This document shows positions 8,996 to 18,500 of a stretch of 64,000 nucleotides of DNA, one piece after another. The stretch covers positions 18,744-82,743 of the forward strand of contig CAJTYS010000013.1 of NCBI GenBank assembly GCA_910583765.1, in the 5' to 3' direction. This stretch comes from an uncultured Eubacteriales bacterium. Its GTDB lineage: Bacteria > Bacillota > Clostridia > Peptostreptococcales > Anaerovoracaceae. The position numbers and the translations under genes are program-made. Under the pieces are notes generated by a model. That model made no database searches and had not been told where the DNA came from. It saw nothing but the letters and a program-made list of their open reading frames with translations. Each line of letters begins with the position of its first letter. Within the stretch, counting starts at the first letter, position 1.

Positions 8996-9307
8996 ACGGA
9001 GCGGTTTGCCTTTGTTTCATTCAGGCAGGGAACGCATACATAGGAAAACGGTACATAAAGAGGAAAAAAGTGATAAGAGCATAGGAAACAGGCTGCTGTG
9101 CGAAATTTGACATGCTCCCTTCTAGTGAAAGCATAAAGACTTGTAACTTAGGAGGGAGCATATTTTATGTCTAAAACGTGACAGCCAGTTTTCATGGAGA
9201 AAATATGATTGCTGGGCATTTGTGGTTCAGGAAAGGCTGACCTTATGAAAGCGGGCGCTAACCGCAAGCCGTCATTTCACAGGCACCTTTCTGCCCAACC
9301 TCTGTCT
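8996..9307. other. Intergenic region with a hairpin and a 4-codon reading frame
   Basis: No normal gene is seen. ATGCTCCCTTCTA (9112-9124) pairs, with one mismatch, with TAGGAGGGAGCAT (9149-9161). The right arm contains GGAGGGAG, a strong ribosome-site sequence, followed by ATG TCT AAA ACG TGA at 9167. The hairpin would bury the ribosome site. It may be a decayed gene start or a transcript-end structure of the M20 gene; neither is proven. Confidence 0.35.
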
Positions 9308-10078
9308 TTATCTCTGGAGCGGAGCCAGATGGTTGGACCTCGGGGCGTTGGAGATGCTTTGGGCTACAGGATTTTCGGCATTGGAATTTTCCATGTTTCC
9401 TGAAAATCCTGGATTTCCTGCGCTTCCTGAATTGCCAGGAGACATAGGACTCATGCTGAGAGGCGCTAAAAGATTTTCCCGATAAGTATAGTAAACGTAC
9501 ATATTCTTGATCCCGTAGATATCGACGATCAGAATGTTTCCTGTTGGGGCCTCCTGGAGGATGATGTAATTGATCCCCACTCCGATCAAATAGCCTTCCT
9601 GTGTGTCCAGGGTGTTGGAACCCATCAGCTGCTCTACCCGGACATACCGGCCGATCTGAGTTCGATAAAAGCCGTTGACGTATTGGATGGCGTTGTAATC
9701 CAGCACTTCTTGATAGCCTGGCGGGAGCAGGGGGTTTGCTGGGACAGTGAAGGTAGGGGAGTTTGGGATCAGCTCTGGCGTTGTGTCAGGCAGGGGCGAC
9801 GCGATGGTTTGGTTCGTATTTGTGCCGCTGCTTCCACTTTCAGGCGTAACGAAGGATTGCATGTTTTCTGGAGCCAATACAGGAGCTTCGCTGTTTCGTG
9901 AGTTGTCGTTTTGCGCTGCGTCATTTTGAGGAGCGCTGTTCCGCGGTGCGCTATTTTGAGGAGCGTCGTTTTCTTCAGGCATCTGGTTGTAAGGGGATGA
10001 GCCCCGGTTGACGACTTGGTTTTTCGTGATTTTTTCGATGCGTGTCAAAACTGGATTTGGGTTGGAACATGGTGTCAT
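9308..10078 (-). CDS. gerQ: GerQ-like spore coat protein
   Basis: 256-residue protein with an Asn/Ser/Ala-rich N-terminal half (repeated QNSAPRNSAPQND-type segments, residues about 35-70) and a compact region near 125-195 containing YVRVEQLMG, GYLIGVGINYIILQE and ILIVDIYGIKNMYVY. That compact region resembles the GerQ (YwdL) core of Bacillus spore coats, the partner needed to place CwlJ in the spore. It starts 18 bases after cwlJ on the same strand, the order known from Bacillus. AGAGGT precedes the ATG. No signal peptide or membrane segment. The protein is longer than Bacillus GerQ because of the low-complexity N-terminus and a Ser/Gly/Asn-rich tail. The role is inferred from the core and the cwlJ neighbour. 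Confidence 0.75.
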   Translation of the reverse strand: MTPCSNPNPVLTRIEKITKNQVVNRGSSPYNQMPEENDAPQNSAPRNSAPQNDAAQNDNSRNSEAPVLAPENMQSFVTPESGSSGTNTNQTIASPLPDTTPELIPNSPTFTVPANPLLPPGYQEVLDYNAIQYVNGFYRTQIGRYVRVEQLMGSNTLDTQEGYLIGVGINYIILQEAPTGNILIVDIYGIKNMYVYYTYRENLLAPLSMSPMSPGNSGSAGNPGFSGNMENSNAENPVAQSISNAPRSNHLAPLQR

Positions 10079-10096
10079 AAGAATATACCTCTCTTT

Positions 10097-10540
10097 TTAA
10101 GTATTCGCATAATTCGCTGTAGGGATGTAAAAACAGTGGTCTCCCACTCGGTTATGAATAACGCCTACATTTGTCGGAAAGTAAGGAGGGCAGCTCGAAC
10201 TGTAAGGGTTGAAGAAAAACAAGGAATGGTCTACGCCCTGCAGCCGGCCTCCGGCTATGGCCCAGTCCACGATTTCATAGTGGATATCGGTGGGAGTCAT
10301 GTTGTAGACGTTCTGGGCATTGTATCTGCCGCCGACTGTTTCTCGCATGCAGACGAATTGGCCTGGCTGGGTGATGATCTTTCGGATGTCGCCGCCCTGA
10401 CTGACTCGGGCGAATTCGCCGTAGTCAATGGTTGCCCGATTCATGATGACTGAGGCGACTGCCCGCATTCCATCATCACCCTCCCCACCTGCCTCGCATT
10501 GGATCAGCCGCGCGAAAAGTTCTCGTGTGTCTAATGCCAT
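10097..10540 (-). CDS. cwlJ: CwlJ/SleB-type spore cortex-lytic hydrolase
   Basis: 147-residue cell-wall hydrolase of the SleB/CwlJ (hydrolase_2) family, which degrades spore cortex muropeptides during germination. The catalytic glutamate lies in IQCEAGGEG (Glu16). AVASVIMNR, FVCMRE and the aromatic DHSLFFFNP region are conserved in CwlJ. It lacks the peptidoglycan-binding domain and signal peptide of SleB, as CwlJ does. AGAGGTGA precedes the ATG. It heads a two-gene operon with the gerQ-like coat gene, the arrangement in which GerQ holds CwlJ in the spore coat. Confidence 0.92.
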   Translation of the reverse strand: MALDTRELFARLIQCEAGGEGDDGMRAVASVIMNRATIDYGEFARVSQGGDIRKIITQPGQFVCMRETVGGRYNAQNVYNMTPTDIHYEIVDWAIAGGRLQGVDHSLFFFNPYSSSCPPYFPTNVGVIHNRVGDHCFYIPTANYANT

Positions 10541-10571
10541 ATGTTTTCACCTCTGTTTTTTAGACTACATC

Positions 10572-10579
10572 ATTATATG
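10572..10579 (-). promoter_or_regulatory. Possible sigma-E -10 for cwlJ-gerQ
   Basis: CATATAAT on the minus strand, 32 bases before cwlJ, resembles the CATACAAT -10 of mother-cell sigma-E promoters, which drive cwlJ in Bacillus. No convincing matching -35 was found, so this is a weak call. Confidence 0.3.
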
Positions 10580-10650
10580 CGGCAGAGGCTGGATGTGTGA
10601 TAGGGGCGCAGAGACATAAACGTGAGCCTGCAGTAAGCTGGGATTGATTT

Positions 10651-11583
10651 TCAAAAAGAAATCGCATGCTGTGCGGACTGCAATGATTCCGGCCACGTCC
10701 AACTGCCTCTCAGTCGTTTGAGGAACACTTCAGCAGCAGGAGAAAAGACTCGGTATTTTTTCCAGATGATATTCAGTCCAGAGTCCAGTTGGGGTACCAG
10801 CGGGCGAAAACAAAGGCTGCTGCTTTCACTAGTATTGGCGATTTTATCAATCGTTACTGCGTAGCCAATGCCTGCTTCCACCATGATGGCCGCGTTATAT
10901 ACTAGGTTGAAGGTGGTCACAATATCTAGATTCTCAAAATCCTCTCCAAACCATTCCACGAATTGATTCCCCGTTTGCTTTTGAGATATGGCCTGTCTGG
11001 AGCAGATCAGAGGCATGCCCAGCAAGTCCTCCTTGCGGATCACGTCTTTTTCAGCTAGAGGGCTGTCTTTTCTCATGATAATGCCCCAGGTGTCTTTGGC
11101 AGGGATATTGATGTAATCGTATTTGGAAATGTCCGCAGGTTCAATGAGGATGCCGAAATCCAGCAGGCCTTTGTCCAGTCGTTCGGTCACATCATCTGCG
11201 TTTCCACTGTACAAATGGTAATGAATATTGGGATAGGTATCTCTGATTTCTTTGGCGATTTCAGCCAAAAGTTTGATCGCATCCGTTTCTCCGCCGCCGA
11301 TGTAAATGTCTCCACCAATGACCGCTTCCATGGCGTTGAACTCTGCTTCTGTTTTATCCACCATAGAGACGATTTCCTCAGCTCGCTGCCGCAAAATCAT
11401 GCCTTCTGCGGTCAAAGACATGCTGTGGCTTCCTCGGATAAACAGTTTTTGATGCAATTCTTTTTCCAGATCATGAATCTGCCTGGAAAGGGTGGGCTGT
11501 GTCACATGCAGAACATTAGCGGCGTTTGTGATGCTGCCTTCCCGGGCAATGGCTAGGAAGTAGCGCAGTACTCTGATTTCCAT
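10651..11583 (-). CDS. LysR family transcriptional regulator
   Basis: 310-residue LysR-type regulator. Residues 1-60 hold the winged helix-turn-helix (MEIRVLRYFLAIAREGSIT, then NAANVLHVTQPTLSRQIHDL). Residues about 90-295 form the periplasmic-binding-protein-like effector domain, including DFGILIEP. The ATG at 11583 is chosen because AGGAGG lies 9 bases ahead and the family motif begins immediately; the longer upstream frame lacks a ribosome site. It stands alone between the cwlJ operon and the AAA/PD-(D/E)XK gene, with the latter divergent. Its target is not evident. Confidence 0.9.
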   Translation of the reverse strand: MEIRVLRYFLAIAREGSITNAANVLHVTQPTLSRQIHDLEKELHQKLFIRGSHSMSLTAEGMILRQRAEEIVSMVDKTEAEFNAMEAVIGGDIYIGGGETDAIKLLAEIAKEIRDTYPNIHYHLYSGNADDVTERLDKGLLDFGILIEPADISKYDYINIPAKDTWGIIMRKDSPLAEKDVIRKEDLLGMPLICSRQAISQKQTGNQFVEWFGEDFENLDIVTTFNLVYNAAIMVEAGIGYAVTIDKIANTSESSSLCFRPLVPQLDSGLNIIWKKYRVFSPAAEVFLKRLRGSWTWPESLQSAQHAISF

Positions 11584-11792
11584 AAGGGGCCTCCTGATTT
11601 TGTCTGCTGGTTGCGCCTGCGAGCGGGACAGCCGATCCATGAATTATAGAAAAATCCGACAGATGCCGCAGGGGTGCCGCAGATCCTGATAAATTGCTGT
11701 TAGATCGGTCACATTCATTATATCGGATTAGGTCATGCCTGAAAAGGGATATCGCGATAGGGATTTCCCCATGCAAGGACGTTCGGTTCGTA

Positions 11793-11821
11793 TTGTGAAA
11801 CAGCAGGGCTTGTGGTAAGAT
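11793..11821 (+). promoter_or_regulatory. Sigma-A-type promoter of the first AAA/PD-(D/E)XK gene
   Basis: -35 TTGTGA (11793-11798), 17-base spacer, -10 TAAGAT (11816-11821) with TGG before it. About 100 bases before the start codon, leaving a purine-rich untranslated leader. The rest of the 337-base gap back to the LysR gene holds nothing recognisable. Confidence 0.55.
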
Positions 11822-11920
11822 GCTATTAGAGTCAAAACGGAAAAGCGTGCGCCGCGGGGGAAGGGGCCGAAATGAAGGCAAAGGCGCGAAGGAACGTAAG
11901 AAAACACGGGAGGAAGAGAT

Positions 11921-13615
11921 ATGGCCAGGACTATCAGCATTGGGCAACAGGATTTTGAGACGATCCGAATCAAAAACAATTTTTATGTGGATAAGACCCA
12001 TTTCATCAAGGAATGGTGGGAGGCGGATGACGTGGTCACGCTGATCACCCGCCCTAGGCGGTTTGGAAAGACATTGAACATGAGCATGCTGGAAAAGTTC
12101 TTTTCCGCAGATTATGCGGGCAGGAGCGAACTTTTCGAGGGACTTTTCATCTGGGAAGAGGAAAAGTACCGGCAGCTGCAGGGGACATATCCGGTGATTT
12201 TTCTCAGCTTCGCGGACGTGAAATTAGGGGATTTTCCGCAAGCCCGAGAAACCATTTGCCGGAGCATCAAGGAGTTATATAATCGATTTGACTTCCTTCT
12301 GAAAGGCGACTTGCTGAACGAAGATGAAAAAATGGCTTTTCGCAGTATAGCCGAAGACATGGATGACAGCAGGGCTTCCTCGTCTTTGCGGGCATTGTCC
12401 CATTACTTAGCAAAGTATTATGGGAAGAAAACCATTATCTTGCTGGACGAGTACGACACCCCTATGCAGGAAGCTTACGTGAACGGGTTTTGGAAAGAGA
12501 TGACGGCCTTTACCAGAAGCCTGTTCAATTCCACCTTTAAAACGAATCCCTATCTGGAGCGGGCCATTATGACCGGCATCACCAGGGTCAGCCGGGAATC
12601 CATTTTTTCAGACTTGAACAATTTGGAAGTGGTAACCAGCACGGCGGAAAAGTATGCGGACAGCTTTGGCTTTACGGAGGAGGAAGTCTTTCTGTCCATG
12701 GATGAATATGACCTCTCTGACCAAAAGGAAAAGATAAAGGCGTGGTACGATGGCTTTGTCTTTGGAAACAAGGCTGATATTTATAACCCTTGGTCCATTA
12801 TCAATTGTCTGGACAAGAAAAAAGTGGGGCCTTATTGGGCCAATTCCAGCTCTAACAGTTTGGTGGGAAAGCTCATTCAGGAAGGAAGCGAAGAGATCAA
12901 GCTTGATTTTGAGCGCCTTCTTCGAGATGAAAGCCTTGTCGTGCCTATTGATGAACAAATCGTGTATGATCAACTGGATGAAAACAAGAATGCGATTTGG
13001 AGCCTGCTGGTGGCCAGCGGATATTTAAAAATCCTTAGTCATGAGGAGCAGGGAGAAGACGGACGCGAGGCTCCTGACTATGAGCTGGCGCTGACGAATC
13101 GGGAAGTCAAGCATATGTTTTATGGCATGATAAGCAGGTGGTTCCGAGGCGGCCAGCAAAGTTATAATCAATTTGTGAAAGCCTTGCTGCTGGGCGACGT
13201 GAAGGCTATGAACCGGTACATGAACAAAGTCTCCTTGGACACTTTCAGTTATTTTGACACTGGAAACCGGCCGTCAGGGGAAGAGCCGGAACGCTTTTAT
13301 CATGGTTTCGTGCTGGGTTTGATGGTGGATTTGCAGGGGCGATACGTGCTGACTTCCAATAGGGAGAGCGGATTCGGCAGGTACGATGTGGTGCTGGAAC
13401 CGTTAAAGTCTGAGGATGACGCTATGGTGTTGGAATTCAAAGTCCATGACCCTGAGGACGAGAAGAGTCTGGAAGAAACGGCAGATGCGGCCCTGACGCA
13501 GATCGAAGAAAAGCAGTACGCCGCGGCGCTCGAAGCCAAGGGCATCGCCCGGGAGCGGATCCGGAAATATGGGTTCGCGTTTCAGGGGAAGAAGGTCCTG
13601 ATCAAGAGAGGATAA
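11921..13615 (+). CDS. AAA-ATPase-like / PD-(D/E)XK nuclease protein, copy 1
   Basis: 564-residue protein pairing an N-terminal AAA-ATPase-like domain (DUF1703-type) with a C-terminal PD-(D/E)XK nuclease-like domain. Signature YVDKT near 22-26, Walker A-like RPRRFGKT at 44-51, Walker B ILLDEYD around 174-179, and GITRVSRESIFS sensor-like region. The C-terminal domain shows NRESGFGRYDVVLEP followed by VLEFKV, the D...ExK nuclease core. GGAGG precedes the ATG. No signal peptide or membrane segment. It has its own promoter and terminator. Family function is unknown; genomes of Bacteroidota and Clostridia often carry many copies. Two relatives lie in this window at 37.0 and 61.4 kb. Confidence 0.88.
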   Translation: MARTISIGQQDFETIRIKNNFYVDKTHFIKEWWEADDVVTLITRPRRFGKTLNMSMLEKFFSADYAGRSELFEGLFIWEEEKYRQLQGTYPVIFLSFADVKLGDFPQARETICRSIKELYNRFDFLLKGDLLNEDEKMAFRSIAEDMDDSRASSSLRALSHYLAKYYGKKTIILLDEYDTPMQEAYVNGFWKEMTAFTRSLFNSTFKTNPYLERAIMTGITRVSRESIFSDLNNLEVVTSTAEKYADSFGFTEEEVFLSMDEYDLSDQKEKIKAWYDGFVFGNKADIYNPWSIINCLDKKKVGPYWANSSSNSLVGKLIQEGSEEIKLDFERLLRDESLVVPIDEQIVYDQLDENKNAIWSLLVASGYLKILSHEEQGEDGREAPDYELALTNREVKHMFYGMISRWFRGGQQSYNQFVKALLLGDVKAMNRYMNKVSLDTFSYFDTGNRPSGEEPERFYHGFVLGLMVDLQGRYVLTSNRESGFGRYDVVLEPLKSEDDAMVLEFKVHDPEDEKSLEETADAALTQIEEKQYAAALEAKGIARERIRKYGFAFQGKKVLIKRG

Positions 13616-13672
13616 AGCGAGGTCATCTATATCGGAGATTGCGATGATCAGCGGCCAGTAGAGCATAGGAAA

Positions 13673-13709
13673 CGACCGCACACTTCTGTACGGTCGCTCA
13701 TCTTTTTTT
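13673..13709 (+). terminator. Terminator after AAA/PD-(D/E)XK copy 1
   Basis: CGACCG (13673-13678) pairs with CGGTCG (13691-13696), followed after six bases by TTTTTTT. It lies between converging genes and its T-run touches the stop codon of the L,D-transpeptidase. Confidence 0.55.
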
Positions 13710-15405
13710 ACCAATGCACGATCACGGGCACATTTTTCTCAGCTAAATTTTCAAAGAGCTTCTTGGCCGCGGGAATCGGCATATTGACACAGCCATGACT
13801 GCCGCCGCCCTGATAGATCTTGCCGCCGAAGGAGCTTCTCCACGGCGCATCGTGCATACCGTAGTTTCCATAAAACGGCATCCAATAGGAAACAGGGCTT
13901 TCGTACCGAGAGCCATCTCCATTGTCGCCTCGAAGTGTCGCGCCTCTCTGCTTGTAGGAAAGGCCGAAGGTGCCGGTAGGCGTGTCGTGCTGGTAACGAT
14001 TGCCTGTGACCACAGGGCAGTCCACGATTTTCTTGCCGTCCTTGAAATACCATAGATGCTGATCTGCGAGGGAAATATCAACGTAAGTGTCTCCAACGTC
14101 ATCAGCCTGATTGTAATCCACGAATCCGGTCATGGCCCAGACAGGTTCCCGCTTGACTTCCTTGCCGCTTTTCAGATCTTTCACCAGCTGCTTTGTTTCT
14201 TTTTCCTGGCTCACGGCAAAGCCATAATCACCGCCGGAAACTTTGATTTTCTTGCCGCTGAGGGAAGTGAATTCCCTGGTTTTTCCGAAAGTGTTATATT
14301 TCTTTGCGAATTCCTGAACAAATTTTGCCACTTCCTCTTCGTTGATGGGAAGGTCAGCGCCCTTGTCATCTGATTGGGAAGCCTTCTCCGAATCCTTGGC
14401 AGAGGTTTTCACGGATTTGTCAGCGTCCTGAGTATCGTTACTCTCACTAGAATTAGAACCAGCTGCGTCTGCGTCGTCCTTGTCATCTTTATCCTCGTCT
14501 GAGGTGTCCTGGTCTTTATCGACTATGCCCTTGGAATCTTTGTCAGATTTCTCATCTTGGTCTTCGGACCTTTCATCAGAGTCCTTGTCAGATTTGTCTT
14601 TTGAATTTTGCCCGTCTTCCTTCTTGGCCTTTTTCTCAGCCTTCAAAATGTCGGCCATGGACTCAAAATCATAGATCTTCTGCAAAGTTTCAGCAGGGAT
14701 CTTTACCTCTTCTTCGCCTAGCACATAGGTCACCTTAGAAGAAAGATATTCCTTATATAAAGCCTGCTGGTCTTTGATCTCTTCACTGTCAGCTGTGATT
14801 TTTGGCTGCTCATAAAAATCAGAAGCCTTGTAATCCATGGTAAACGTGCCTGCGGCCACCAAGTCAGTGATCGCTTCTGTCAGCACGTCATAGTCAACAT
14901 TGTTGCCCTGGACTTCCGGGATGATCTTAAAATCCCCACTGGAAATGTCCACGAACGCGTTCTTGGTCTCACGGATCTTGTCTTCCTGTAAATAATCCGC
15001 TTTTTTCAGGTCTTTGGCAAAGGACTTGCTCACTTTTTTCACAGGCATTTTCATGGAAACGTCAAAATCCGCGCTGAAGAAATGATTGAAGGCAGAAGCA
15101 AAAGGATGCTCCCGCATCACCTTGTCAAGCTCAGGCTGAAGGTCATAGGTGAAATTTAGGTCATCAATGCTGCCGATTTCTGTTCCATTTTCTTCAAAGT
15201 GAAACTTTTTGCTGTTCCATTCCTTTACTAATTTCTTTTCTGCCTGCTTTTTTGTCAGATTGCTGCAGTCAACGCCATTGATGGTGATGTTGTCCGCGAA
15301 CTCATCTGCCGCGAACACGCTGCTTTCCAGGGAATGCCACACTGCGTAGCCGCCGCCTGCGAGACAGACAAGAACGATGATAATGGGAATTAAAATTTTT
15401 TTCAT
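13708..15405 (-). CDS. L,D-transpeptidase with YkuD domain and acidic linker
   Basis: 565-residue membrane-anchored enzyme that crosslinks peptidoglycan through 3-3 bonds. Residues 7-25 form an N-terminal membrane anchor, and 35-255 carry the peptidoglycan-binding/VanW-like region often attached to YkuD proteins. Residues about 261-352 are an almost pure Asp/Ser/Lys/Glu stretch. The C-terminal YkuD domain starts around 435 (DTYVDISLADQHLWYFKDG) and ends with the catalytic SHGCVNM (His537, Cys539). AGGAGAG precedes the ATG. The charged linker is unusually long and may span the wall or vary by slippage. It is divergent from dnaE. Confidence 0.9.
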   Translation of the reverse strand: MKKILIPIIIVLVCLAGGGYAVWHSLESSVFAADEFADNITINGVDCSNLTKKQAEKKLVKEWNSKKFHFEENGTEIGSIDDLNFTYDLQPELDKVMREHPFASAFNHFFSADFDVSMKMPVKKVSKSFAKDLKKADYLQEDKIRETKNAFVDISSGDFKIIPEVQGNNVDYDVLTEAITDLVAAGTFTMDYKASDFYEQPKITADSEEIKDQQALYKEYLSSKVTYVLGEEEVKIPAETLQKIYDFESMADILKAEKKAKKEDGQNSKDKSDKDSDERSEDQDEKSDKDSKGIVDKDQDTSDEDKDDKDDADAAGSNSSESNDTQDADKSVKTSAKDSEKASQSDDKGADLPINEEEVAKFVQEFAKKYNTFGKTREFTSLSGKKIKVSGGDYGFAVSQEKETKQLVKDLKSGKEVKREPVWAMTGFVDYNQADDVGDTYVDISLADQHLWYFKDGKKIVDCPVVTGNRYQHDTPTGTFGLSYKQRGATLRGDNGDGSRYESPVSYWMPFYGNYGMHDAPWRSSFGGKIYQGGGSHGCVNMPIPAAKKLFENLAEKNVPVIVHW

Positions 15406-15431
15406 GATTGCGCTCTCCTCTTAACTTCAAC

Positions 15432-15460
15432 ATTTTACAATATTTTCGCTATTTTTTAAA
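15432..15460 (-). promoter_or_regulatory. Promoter of the L,D-transpeptidase gene
   Basis: Minus-strand TTTAAA (15455-15460), 17 bases, TAAAAT (15432-15437), about 27 bases before the start codon in an AT-rich gap shared with dnaE. Confidence 0.45.
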
Positions 15461-15478
15461 GTAATTTCTGATTTTTCA

Positions 15479-15487
15479 TGGTAAAAT
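15479..15487 (+). promoter_or_regulatory. Extended -10 upstream of dnaE
   Basis: TGGTAAAAT fits a TGn-extended -10. The -35 is poor. It supports the internal dnaE start at 15572, since the longer frame would begin only 4 bases after it. Confidence 0.4.
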
Positions 15488-15571
15488 AATATGGCGAGTT
15501 TTTTAATTCACAGCAAACATACACCAGCACGGCGTCCAGTCGCGATACTGGGCGCGGATTTGGAGCGATTT

Positions 15572-18500
15572 ATGGCATTTACACATTTACACGTACATAC
15601 AGAATACAGCTTGCTGGATGGGGCGGCTAGGATCAAAGATCTAGTGGCGAGGGCAAAGGAATTGGGCATGAGCTCCCTGGCCATCACAGATCACGGCGTG
15701 ATGTTCGGAGTCATTGATTTTTACAGGGAATGCCTGGCCCAGGGCATTAAACCGGTCATTGGCTGCGAAGTTTACACAGCGGCCAGAACCATGACGGACA
15801 AAGACGCGGATAAGGACAAATATCAGGGACACTTGGTACTGCTGGCAAAAAACAACCAGGGATACCAGAACCTGATTAAAATCGTTTCCCAAGGCTTTCT
15901 CCACGGCTTTTATTACAAACCCAGGATTGACAAAAGCGTGCTCCGGCAGCACAGCGAAGGAATCATCGCCCTGTCAGCCTGCCTAGCGGGAGACGTGCAG
16001 CGGAAGCTGCTGAATCGAGATTACGAAGGAGCCAAGGAAGAGGCCCTGACTCTGCGAGAGATCTTTGGCGCAGAAAACTTTTATCTGGAGCTGCAGGACC
16101 AGGGGCTGGAAGAGGAAGCAAACATCCTGCCGGACATGATCAGGCTTCACGAGGAAACGGGCATCCCCTTCACGGCCACCAATGATGTTCATTATGTGAA
16201 ACAGGAGGACTCTAAGGCCCACGATGTCCTTTTGTGCATCCAGACCGCGGCCACCATTGATGAAGAAGACAGGATGCGGTTTCCAAACGATGAGTTTTAC
16301 CTGAAATCTGAAGAAGAGATGCGAAAGATTTTCGCCAATTTCCCCGATGCCTGCGACAATACACAGAAAATCGCGGACCAGTGCGATGTGACCTTTGAGT
16401 TCGGTCATCTTCATTTGCCAGAGTTCAAAGCCCCAGATGGAAAGAGCAATCGGGATTATCTGCGGGAGCTGTGCGCGAAAGGGCTAAAAGAGCGGTACGG
16501 GCATCAGGAAGACGCGGATCAAGAAAGTTTGAAAGAGCGTCTGGAATACGAGCTTTCCATCATTGAAAAAATGGGATACGTGGAATATTTCCTCATTGTC
16601 TGGGATTTCATCAATTACGCCAAGGAACACAAGATCATGGTAGGGCCGGGCAGGGGTTCGGCTGCCGGGAGCATTGTGGCCTATGTGCTGAAGATCACAG
16701 ACATTGACCCCATCCGCTACAGCCTGATCTTTGAACGCTTCCTCAATCCAGAGCGGGTCAGCATGCCGGATATTGACATTGACTTTTGCTATGAGCGGCG
16801 GCAGGAAGTCATTGATTATGTGATTGAAAAATACGGGGAAGACAAGGTGTCCCAGATCATTACTTTTGGAACCATGAAAGCCAAAGCCGCGGTCAGGGAC
16901 GTTGGCAGGGTGCTTAATGTGGGGTATGCGGAAACAGACGCCATTGCCAAAGCCATCCCTTTCAGTTTAAAAATGACCATTGACAAAGCCTTGGAAATGA
17001 ATCCAGAGCTGAAGGCTGCTTATGAGCAGGATGAAAAGACTCGTCAGGTGCTGGACATGTCCAGGGCTATCGAGGGAATGCCCCGCCACGCTTCCACTCA
17101 TGCGGCAGGAGTGGTGATTTCCAAAAAGAGCATTGATGAATACGTGCCCCTTTATGTTTCTGACAAAGGGGTTTCCACCCAGTTCACTATGACCACCATT
17201 GAAGAGCTGGGGCTATTGAAAATGGACTTTTTAGGGTTGCGGAACTTGACGGTCATTCGGGACGCCTTGGAAATGATCGAAGAAAATCACGGGGTTTCCA
17301 TTGATTTCTCCAAAATGACTTACGATGACGCAAAGACATACGAGCTGATCGCCAAGGGAAACACCCAGGGGATCTTTCAGCTGGAAAGCGGCGGCATGAC
17401 CCAGTTCATGAAAAACTTGAAGCCAGATTGTTTTGAAGACATTGTGGCAGGCGTGGCCCTTTACCGGCCGGGACCAATGGCGTCCATTCCTAATTACATT
17501 GAAAACAAAAAGAACCCAGGGAAGATCTCTTATATCCACGAAAGCCTGGAGCCCATCCTTTCCGTCACCTACGGCTGCCTGATCTATCAGGAGCAGGTGA
17601 TGCAGATCGTGCGGGATCTGGGGGGCTATTCCTACGGGCGTTCTGATTTGGTGCGCAGGGCCATGGGAAAGAAAAAGATGGACGTGATGCTCAAAGAAAA
17701 GGAATACTTCATTCACGGCAAGACGGATGAGCGAGGAAACGTGGAGATCGCTGGATGCGTGAGAAACGGCATCCCAGAATCCATTGCCGAAGACATTTTC
17801 AACCAAATGGTCAGTTTCGCGGAATACGCTTTCAACAAATCCCATGCGGCGGCCTATGCGGTGATCGCCTATGAAACAGCGTACTTAAAGACCTACTATC
17901 CAGTGGAATTCATGGCTGCCCTCATGACCAGTGTCATGGGAGATTCCGGCTCCATCGCTAAATATATCCGCAATTGTTCGGAAATGGGCATCGACGTGCT
18001 GCCGCCGGACGTGAATGAGAGCGGCAAGAAATTCACGGTGAAAAACAGCAAGATCCGCTTTGGACTGCTGGGCGTGAAAAACGTGGGAGAAGGCGCGATC
18101 GAAGCCATTATCAAGGCGAGAAAGGAAAAAGGCCTGCCAAAAGATATTTTCCAATTCATCAGCAACGTGGACATCCATCAGGTGAACAAAAAGGCTGTGG
18201 AAAGCCTGATCAAAGCAGGAGCCCTGGACAGCCTAAACACCAACAGGGCCGCTCACTTGGCGGTTTACGAAGGTTTGATCGAATCGGCTCAGAACGATTC
18301 CCGGAAAAATATCGAAGGCCAGATGTCTCTGTTTCAGCTGAACGCAGAGGAGATGGACGCGGGCGAGACCACTTCCAAGCTGCCAGATGCGGCGAATTTC
18401 GCTAAGGACATCCTCAGCAGCATGGAAAAGGAGATGCTGGGCGTTTATCTGTCCGATCACCCTCTGAAAGAATATGAGGCGCAGATCCAGGACATGATCG

